Below the pieces are notes generated by a model, which had not been told where the DNA came from, did not search any database, and saw nothing but the letters and a program-made list of their open reading frames with translations. A stretch of DNA of 64,000 nucleotides from Corynebacterium minutissimum (GTDB taxonomy: Bacteria; Actinomycetota; Actinomycetes; Mycobacteriales; Mycobacteriaceae): NCBI RefSeq assembly GCF_000988205.1, contig NZ_LAYQ01000012.1, positions 1 through 64,000 on the forward strand, read 5' to 3'. Shown here one piece after another: positions 57,796 through 64,000 of this stretch. The position numbers and the translations under genes were made by a program. How positions within the stretch are numbered: the stretch's first letter is position 1; the number at the start of each line of letters is the position of its first letter.

Positions 57796-58908
57796 GTGAC
57801 TCAGATCATCATCGCTGGTGCGGTTAGCTTCCTCGTGGCGATCTTTACCACCCCGGTTCTCATCCGATACTTTTCCGACTCCGGTCGCGGTCAAGAGATC
57901 CGCGAGGACGGTCCCAAGTCCCACCTGCGGAAGCGGGGTACGCCGACGATGGGCGGCCTGGCTATTCTGGCCGGTATCTTGGTGGCTTATCTCGTGGTTG
58001 GTTTTTATGGCATGCTGACGGGCCACGGGGGGTTTACTGCTTCGGGTCTGCTCGTCCTCGGACTGACGCTGGGCTTGGGCGCGGTGGGCTTTGCGGATGA
58101 CTTCATCAAACTCTTCCGGAAGCGCAACCTAGGTCTCAACAAGACCGCGAAGCTGGTCAGCCAGCTGGTACTGGCCCTCCTCTTTGGCTTTCTTGTGCTG
58201 CGTTTCCCCAATGATGCGGGCCTGACTCCTGGCTCCACCAAGCTATCGTTCATCCGCGATTTGAAAACTTTCGACTTTGCGGTTGGCGGCGCTGTGATCG
58301 GAACCATCGTGTTCTTGATCTTCATGTACTTCCTCATTGCGGCGTGGTCGAACGCGGTCAACCTCACCGACGGCCTCGACGGTCTTGCCGCAGGAGTGAC
58401 GGCGATTGTCATGGGCTCCTACTCGTTGATGACTTTCTGGCAGTTCCGCTATTCCTGCGCCACCAACTTTGCGGCCGGCTGCTACCAGGTGCGCGATCCC
58501 CTCGATCTCGCCGTGCTCGCGGCGGCGGGCCTCGGTGCCTGCCTCGGCTTTTTATGGTGGAATGCCGCGCCCGCCAAGATCTTCATGGGAGACACCGGCT
58601 CCTTGGCGCTCGGCGGATTGGTTGCCGGCATTTCGGTCACCAGCCGTACCGAGCTTCTCATGGTGATTATCGGCGCCCTGTTCGTTATCGAGACGGTGTC
58701 CGTTGTCATTCAGATCGTGGTATTCCATTCCACCGGCAAGCGCTTCTTCCGTATGGCCCCGATCCATCACCACTTTGAAAACGGCGGTTGGGCGGAGACT
58801 GCTGTGGTTGTCCGTTTCTGGTTGCTGGCCGCGATGGCGGCGATGGCCGGCGTGGCCATCTTCTACGGTGAATGGCTGACCTCCACAGGTATAGGTGTCG
58901 GCGCATGA
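57796..58908 (+). CDS. mraY: Phospho-MurNAc-pentapeptide transferase
   Basis: MraY is the polytopic membrane enzyme that makes lipid I from UDP-MurNAc-pentapeptide and undecaprenyl phosphate. The 370 residues have about ten helices, with the conserved [43 protein letters not shown] and the histidine motif MAPIHHHFE. The start is GTG at 57796 after AGAAAGGA. The stop overlaps the murD ATG by 4 bp. Confidence 0.97.
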   Translation: MTQIIIAGAVSFLVAIFTTPVLIRYFSDSGRGQEIREDGPKSHLRKRGTPTMGGLAILAGILVAYLVVGFYGMLTGHGGFTASGLLVLGLTLGLGAVGFADDFIKLFRKRNLGLNKTAKLVSQLVLALLFGFLVLRFPNDAGLTPGSTKLSFIRDLKTFDFAVGGAVIGTIVFLIFMYFLIAAWSNAVNLTDGLDGLAAGVTAIVMGSYSLMTFWQFRYSCATNFAAGCYQVRDPLDLAVLAAAGLGACLGFLWWNAAPAKIFMGDTGSLALGGLVAGISVTSRTELLMVIIGALFVIETVSVVIQIVVFHSTGKRFFRMAPIHHHFENGGWAETAVVVRFWLLAAMAAMAGVAIFYGEWLTSTGIGVGA

Positions 58909-60296
58909 CGCGCTCCGACTTCCTCTCTGGCCGGGTCCTCATCGCCGGTGCCGGCGTTTCCGGCCGCGGCTGTGCTGCGGTCCTGGACCACCTAGGCGTG
59001 GACGTCACGCTGGCTGATGGAAACCAGGAATCCCGCGCTCGCCTCGCCGCCGAGCTCGACGTTGCCACCGTGGATACAGCAGCGGTAGACCTGTCGGAAT
59101 ACTCCCTCGTCGTGACCTCACCGGGGTGGCGCCCGGATTCGCCGTTGCTCGCCGCCGCAGCTTCCCGCGGCCTTGAGGTCATCGGTGACGTGGAGCTGGC
59201 CTACCGCCTTGACCAGGCAGAGGTATTTGGGCCCTCCCGCCGCTGGCTCGCGATCACAGGTACCAACGGCAAGACCACAACGACGGGGATGCTCGCTGCC
59301 ATCATGGCCGCTGACGAGCAGCGATCCGGCCAGCGCGCGCAGGCTGTAGGCAATATCGGGGTCTCGTCTTTTGATGCCTTGGCCGCCGAGCCCCGCGTGG
59401 ATATCCTCGTCGCGGAACTGTCCTCGTTCCAGCTGCACTGGGCCTCCCAGCTGCGCCCGGATGTGGGAGCGCTGCTCAACCTCGCCGATGACCACCTCGA
59501 TTGGCACGGCTCCTTCGAGGCCTACGCGGCGGATAAGGCGAAGATCTTGCGCGGCACGCACGCCGTTTATGGAAAGGACGACGAGCACGTTCGAGCGCTT
59601 GCCGCCTCTCTAGCCGGAGCCACTTCCTTTACACACGCCGAGCCCGCCCCGGGCGAAGTCGGTGTGAGCGCCGGCAGCCTCGTGGTCAATGAGGTCGCCG
59701 GACTGCACGCGGCAGTGGTGGAGGATGTCACCACCATCCAGCCCGCAGGTCTTGCCGGGGTGCTTGATGCCGCTGCTGCCGCGGCGGTTGCCGCGCTTGC
59801 CGGCGCCCACCCCGAGTCCATCGCGGAGGGCCTCGACGCCTACGTGGTGGCCGGGCACCGCGGTGAGGTTGTCCACCGTCATGGTGGCGTGACCTACATC
59901 GACAATTCCAAGGCGACGAATCCGCACGCCGCGGAGGTGGCCATGCGTGGTCTTGACTCCGTGGTGTGGGTCGCCGGTGGTCAGCTCAAAGGCGCAGATG
60001 TCTCGGACCTCCTGCGTACCCACGCCGCGCGGCTGAAGGCGGCGGTTCTGGTGGGCGTCGACAAGCACGTGCTGGCCCAGGCCCTGGTCAAGGCGGCACC
60101 CCACGTGCCTCTCGTCATCGTGGACAGTCATGACCCGCAGATCGCTATGGACCAGGCCGTGAGCGCCGCCGTGCAACACGCCGAAGCCGGCGATACCGTA
60201 CTTTTGGCGCCCGCTGCGGCATCGTTGGACATGTACACCGGAATGAGCCAACGCGGCGACATGTTTGCCGCCGCTGCCCGCCGCCTCGCCCGCTAG
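58905..60296 (+). CDS. murD: UDP-MurNAc-L-alanine:D-glutamate ligase
   Basis: MurD adds D-glutamate to UDP-MurNAc-L-Ala. The 463 residues begin with a Rossmann-like UDP-binding domain ([18 protein letters not shown]), then the ATP loop [15 protein letters not shown], the [21 protein letters not shown] region, and C-terminal domain residues in [13 protein letters not shown]. The ATG at 58905 is set by the ATGA overlap with mraY and the match to the family start. Confidence 0.95.
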   Translation: MTRSDFLSGRVLIAGAGVSGRGCAAVLDHLGVDVTLADGNQESRARLAAELDVATVDTAAVDLSEYSLVVTSPGWRPDSPLLAAAASRGLEVIGDVELAYRLDQAEVFGPSRRWLAITGTNGKTTTTGMLAAIMAADEQRSGQRAQAVGNIGVSSFDALAAEPRVDILVAELSSFQLHWASQLRPDVGALLNLADDHLDWHGSFEAYAADKAKILRGTHAVYGKDDEHVRALAASLAGATSFTHAEPAPGEVGVSAGSLVVNEVAGLHAAVVEDVTTIQPAGLAGVLDAAAAAAVAALAGAHPESIAEGLDAYVVAGHRGEVVHRHGGVTYIDNSKATNPHAAEVAMRGLDSVVWVAGGQLKGADVSDLLRTHAARLKAAVLVGVDKHVLAQALVKAAPHVPLVIVDSHDPQIAMDQAVSAAVQHAEAGDTVLLAPAAASLDMYTGMSQRGDMFAAAARRLAR

Positions 60297-60315
60297 CTAG
60301 GAGCACCCAGAAGCC

Positions 60316-61783
60316 GTGACTGCCACCAGCACCCAGAAGCCACACCGCACGCTGGGCCACCGCCTGCGTGATCTCCGCGAGCGCCTGCGCGCCTACCCGG
60401 GGTTTGACTACCTGATGCTGCGCATCGCGATCTTCTCCCTCATCGGCATCGGCGTGCTCATGGCCTTCTCTTCGTCGATGGCGACGTCCCTGTCGGAGAC
60501 CGATAGCCCGTGGTCGGCAGCCTTGCGCCAGTGCGTATTGGTCGCCGCCGGCCTCATCGTGTTCTGGATCGGCCTGCGCATATCGCCGCGCACGTTGCGG
60601 GCGCTCGTGCCGTGGTTCTTGGGGCTATCCATCCTGCTGCTTATCCTCGTGCTTGTGCCTGGTATCGGTACCGGCCGCGCGGAGGTCGGTTCACAGTCGT
60701 GGATCATGTTGCCGGGTGGCGTGGCCTTCCAGCCTCTGAGTTCGCTCGTGTCGCCGTGGGGATGTATGGCGCCTCGGCGCTGGCGGATAAAACACACCGT
60801 TCGATGCGCTTGACTGATCCGTTCATGATGTATTCCATCATCGCCGGCATCATGTTCGTGCTCATCGTGGCCCAAGGTGACTTGGGCATGGGCGTATCCT
60901 TCGCCCTTATCGTGGTCTTCACCCTGGTATTCGCCGGCGTGAACTGGCGTGTGCCCGTCGTCGTCGGCGTCTTTGGTGCCATCGGCATGATCACCGTTTT
61001 CCTGGCCGGTGGTTTCCGTTCGCACCGTTTCCACACCTACTTCGATGCGCTGCGCGGCAATATTGAGGACACACAAGGTACCGGTTTCCAGGCTTACCAG
61101 GGCTTTCTTTCGCTTGCCGACGGCGGCTTCTGGGGCGTTGGCCTCGGCCAATCACGCGCCAAGTGGTTTTACCTCCCAGAGGCGAAGAACGACTTCGTCT
61201 TCGCCATCATCGGTGAGGAGCTAGGCCTCTGGGGCGGTGCGCTCGTCATCGTGCTTTTCGCCGTGCTGGGCTACTTTGGGTTGCGTACCGCAACCGCGCG
61301 CAGGACCAGTTCCAGTCCTTGCTGGCCGCCACGCTGTCGGTGGGTGTTGTCGTGCAGGCCTTCATCAACATCGGCTACGTCATCGGTGTGCTGCCGGTGA
61401 CGGGTATTCAGCTCCCGATGATTTCTGCGGGTGGTACGGCTGCGGTCATCACCATTGGCTCGATGGGCCTGTTGTGCAATGTGGCGCGCCATGAGCCGCT
61501 GCAGGTGTCCGCGATGCAGAACTTTGGACGCCCGCTCTTCGACCGTATCTTCTTCATTCCAGAGCCGACCCCGCCCAATGAGCGGCGCGGCGGGGCGCAC
61601 CGTGCCCCGCGCGAGCGCGCAGATGCTCGGCGTTCCCAGCGCCCACACCGCGAGCGCTCCCAACGCCACGTGGAGCGCAGCCGTGAGGAACGTTTCGGGC
61701 GCGCGGTGACGGGGCGCTCTCAGCGGTCGCAGGCGCCGCGCGCGGAGGGGCGGCGGGAGTATCGGCGCGGCGAGCGCCGGTAG
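60316..61783 (+). pseudogene. ftsW: FtsW septal peptidoglycan polymerase, two frameshifts in this sequence
   Basis: FtsW is the SEDS-family glycosyltransferase working with FtsI at the septum. From the GTG at 60316 the frame runs through the first helices (YLMLRIAIFSLIGIGVLMAF) and breaks at about 60735; adding one T (CCTTCTGAG) restores FQPSEFARVAVGMYGA. A second break at about 61295 is mended by one C (ACCCGCGCG), giving ATRAQDQFQSLLAATLS. The last third has the SEDS motif GVLPVTGIQLPMISAGGTA and an Arg-rich tail. The repaired protein has about 489 residues. Because ftsW is essential, sequencing errors are the likely cause. Confidence 0.92.
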
Positions 61784-61812
61784 CGCAGTGCGGCGCTGGT
61801 AGCGTGTAGTGC

Positions 61813-62898
61813 ATGAATGACACGCCGATTTCCGTCGTCATCGCAGGTGGCGGCACCGCCGGACACATTGAGCCCGCGCTTGCGGTAGGGGAGGAGCTAC
61901 GCCAACGCCACGGGGCGCGGGTCACCGCCTTGGGTACGCCGCGGGGTCTGGAAAGCGACATCGTGCCGGCGCGCGGTGTCGATCTCCGCATGATCACTCC
62001 GGTCCCTGTTCCGCGAAAGATCAACATTGACGCGGTGAAGCTGCCTTGGCGGATTTTCAAGTCCGTTCGGGAAACTCGCGCGGTGCTTAAGGACGTCGGG
62101 GCCAACGCTGTGTTTGGCACCGGTGGTTACGTTGCGGCGCCGGCTTACCTGGCGGCGAAGTCCTTGGGCATTCCGTTCTTCGTTCTCGAGACGAATGCTT
62201 TGGCCGGTATGGCTAATAAGCTGGGCGTGCGTCTTGGCGGCACGGGAATCAATGCCCAAGAGGGATCTGGCATGCCGGGCGAGGTCCTGGGCATTCCGGT
62301 ACGCCCGGGCTTGGGCGAGGACCCAGATGGTACGAAGGCCGCTGCTGCGCGCCAGAACTGGAACCTGGATGAAGGCCGCCCGACCATCGTGGTTACCGGC
62401 GGTTCGCAGGGAGCGGTGAGCATTAACACCGCCGTCGCCGGAGCGCTCGAGGACCTGTGCCGAGACTTCCAGGTGCTGCATGCCTACGGCAAAAAGAACA
62501 CGGTGCCGACTGAGCACGAGCACTACACGGCCGTGCCCTATATCGATGACATGGCCGGCGCGCTTGCCGTTGCTGATGTGATGGTCTGCCGCTCCGGCGC
62601 GATGACCGTGGCTGAGGTGTCTGCGGCCGGCCTGCCCGCTATCTATGTGCCACTGCCGCACGGCAACGGCGAGCAAGCGTTGAACTCCCGGGCTCTGGTG
62701 GAAGCGGGAGCCGCGGTCCAGATACCGGACGCGGAGCTTACTCCGGGGTGCCTTGTCGCCGAAGTTCGCGCTATCCTTGACCATCCCGACGCCCTTTCGG
62801 CCATGCGTGCCGCTGCTGACGCCAGCACCGCCGGCGATGCCGCCGCGGTGATCGCTGACCGAATCGCGCACCGCGTCGCCGCCGATACCCGCGGCTAG
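61813..62898 (+). CDS. murG: UDP-GlcNAc:lipid I N-acetylglucosaminyltransferase
   Basis: MurG is a peripheral GT28 enzyme that converts lipid I to lipid II. The 361 residues show VIAGGGTAGHIEPALAV (N-terminal glycine loop), FGTGGYVAAPAY, TGGSQGAVSIN, and the donor-binding SGAMTVAEV and PHGNGEQALNSRAL motifs. It starts ATG at 61813, 29 bp after ftsW. Confidence 0.96.
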   Translation: MNDTPISVVIAGGGTAGHIEPALAVGEELRQRHGARVTALGTPRGLESDIVPARGVDLRMITPVPVPRKINIDAVKLPWRIFKSVRETRAVLKDVGANAVFGTGGYVAAPAYLAAKSLGIPFFVLETNALAGMANKLGVRLGGTGINAQEGSGMPGEVLGIPVRPGLGEDPDGTKAAAARQNWNLDEGRPTIVVTGGSQGAVSINTAVAGALEDLCRDFQVLHAYGKKNTVPTEHEHYTAVPYIDDMAGALAVADVMVCRSGAMTVAEVSAAGLPAIYVPLPHGNGEQALNSRALVEAGAAVQIPDAELTPGCLVAEVRAILDHPDALSAMRAAADASTAGDAAAVIADRIAHRVAADTRG

Positions 62899-62937
62899 GC
62901 GCACAGTACAGGTTTATTAAAGAAGGAAATTTTCACC

Positions 62938-64000
62938 ATGACTGATACCCCCGCCACCACGGACCTGTCCCGCGTCCACTTCGTCGGCATCGGCGGTTCC
63001 GGAATGTCCGGCCTCGCGCGCATCCTGGTTAGCCGTGGCGCGGTCGTCACCGGCTCGGACGTTAAGAAGTCGACGGCCGTTGACGTCCTCCGCGCGATGG
63101 GTGCGCACGTCGCCGTCGGCCACGCGGCTGAGAACCTCGATCTGGCTGGGGACAAGCCGACGGTGGTCGTCACCTCCTTCGCCGCCATCCCGCAGGACAA
63201 CCCGGAGCTGGTGGCGGCACGGGAAGCCGGGATTCCGGTGATCCGTCGCTCGGACCTGCTGGCTGAGCTCATGGAAGGCCACCGTCAGGTGCTGCTCGCC
63301 GGCACGCACGGAAAGACCTCGACGACCTCTATGGCGGTCACCGCGCTCCAGCAGGCGGGGATGGATCCTTCCTTCGCCATCGGCGGGCAACTCAACCGAG
63401 CTGGGACCAACGCGCACGGCGGCACTGGCGACGCCTTCGTGGCAGAAGCCGACGAATCCGATGCCTCTCTCCTGCGCTACAGCCCCTTCGTGGCAGTCAT
63501 CACCAACATCGAGCCTGATCACCTCGACTATTTCGGCACGGCAGAGAGCTACTATCGGGTCTTTGATGATTTCGCCGACCGCGTGGTTGAGGGCGGCTAC
63601 CTCGTCGTGTGCCTCGAGGATGAGCATGCGGCCGCCACGGGTGAGCGGGCGGCTCAGCGCGGGATTCAGGTGCTGGGCTACGGCACGCGCAGCGAGGTAG
63701 CCGCGGATTCTTCCGTGCCGCTGGCAGCGGAGATCCTAGAAGAAACCGTCTCCGCCGCCGGCGCGCACGTCCGCGTTCGCCTGACCTTGCCGGGTCAGGC
63801 GCCACAGGAGCTGTCCTATGACCTGCATGTCCCGGGCCATCACATGGTGCTCAACTCGGCGGCGGCCCTGCTGGCCGGTGTGCTGGCTGGCGGGGACCCG
63901 GCGGAACTGGCCGCGGGTTTGACCGGCTTTACGGGCGTGCGCCGGCGCTTCGAGTACCGCGGCAGCGCCCAGGGGATCCGCGTCTTCGATGACTACGCCC
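62938..64000 (+). CDS. murC: UDP-MurNAc:L-alanine ligase, 3' end outside the window
   Basis: MurC adds L-alanine to UDP-MurNAc, the first stem-peptide step. The 354 residues present include the UDP-binding [18 protein letters not shown], the ATP loop [25 protein letters not shown] and [11 protein letters not shown]. Full-length enzymes have about 470-490 residues, so roughly the last quarter (C-terminal domain) is missing because the window ends. The ATG at 62938 follows GAAGGAAA. Confidence 0.96.
   Translation, partial: MTDTPATTDLSRVHFVGIGGSGMSGLARILVSRGAVVTGSDVKKSTAVDVLRAMGAHVAVGHAAENLDLAGDKPTVVVTSFAAIPQDNPELVAAREAGIPVIRRSDLLAELMEGHRQVLLAGTHGKTSTTSMAVTALQQAGMDPSFAIGGQLNRAGTNAHGGTGDAFVAEADESDASLLRYSPFVAVITNIEPDHLDYFGTAESYYRVFDDFADRVVEGGYLVVCLEDEHAAATGERAAQRGIQVLGYGTRSEVAADSSVPLAAEILEETVSAAGAHVRVRLTLPGQAPQELSYDLHVPGHHMVLNSAAALLAGVLAGGDPAELAAGLTGFTGVRRRFEYRGSAQGIRVFDDYA

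Overview
This window is a core chromosomal segment of a Corynebacterium (Actinobacteria, Mycobacteriales). Three things support this. The gene order follows the conserved mycobacterial/corynebacterial block glnA - RDD - DUF4191 - lipA - lipB ... aceF ... pepA - ilvE - cobT ... ltsA - ctaCF - ctaE-qcrCAB - NlpC/P60 - pimB' - glk - plsC - mptC - RNase AS - aroG - pknL - Rv2175c-like - mptA - idsA - mraZ - dcw. AceF has the three-lipoyl-domain architecture described for C. glutamicum. Respiration relies on a diheme QcrC, a Rieske protein with N-terminal membrane segments and an actinobacterial CtaF. The species cannot be named from the sequence alone.

Layout. 1-214: the end of an IS21-type element (frameshifted istB tail plus three 22-bp-spaced terminal repeats) that cuts off a TDT-family transporter (212-655). 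866-13952: nitrogen assimilation and lipoate metabolism, namely glnA, an RDD protein, DUF4191, lipA, lipB, a glycine cleavage cluster gcvH-gcvT-gcvP set between lipB and aceF, an MFS transporter, and aceF. 14101-21381: nicotinamidase, glutaminase, leucyl aminopeptidase, ilvE, a cobT-like gene, a DUF3043 membrane protein and an ErpA/HesB Fe-S carrier. 21466-30236: ltsA/asnB and the bc1-aa3 respiratory genes ctaC, ctaF, ctaE, qcrC, qcrA, qcrB. 30309-31645: a gene-poor 1.3 kb with an unusual palindromic repeat. 31646-45709: envelope genes (two NlpC/P60 hydrolases, PimB', MptC, MptA, IdsA, PlsC, an acyltransferase) interleaved with glk, RNase AS, aroG, pknL and a PknL-substrate-like HTH protein. 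45803-49438: small conserved actinobacterial genes and a TetR/ABC operon. 49872-64000: the division and cell wall (dcw) cluster mraZ, rsmH, ftsL, ftsI, murE, murF, mraY, murD, ftsW, murG, murC (cut by the window end).

How the genes work together. LipB and LipA make and attach the lipoyl group used by AceF and GcvH in the same neighbourhood. CtaC/F/E and QcrC/A/B form the respiratory supercomplex, and LtsA, PimB', MptA, MptC, the NlpC/P60 proteins and the dcw cluster build the envelope. Two GlxR-like sites upstream of ctaC and ctaE, and a 10-bp-spaced TGGGG array upstream of mraZ, are plausible regulatory links.

Main caution. At least six reading-frame breaks (istB tail, gcvP, ctaC, murF, and twice in ftsW) are each repaired by restoring one base in a short homopolymer run. 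Several of these genes are normally indispensable, so the breaks look more like sequencing or consensus errors than real pseudogenes. I did not find a clearly new biological system. The most unusual non-coding items are the tandem covarying hairpins at 2925-3045, the 123-bp palindromic/iteron element at 30421-30543 and the structured mraZ-rsmH leader at 50432-50528.
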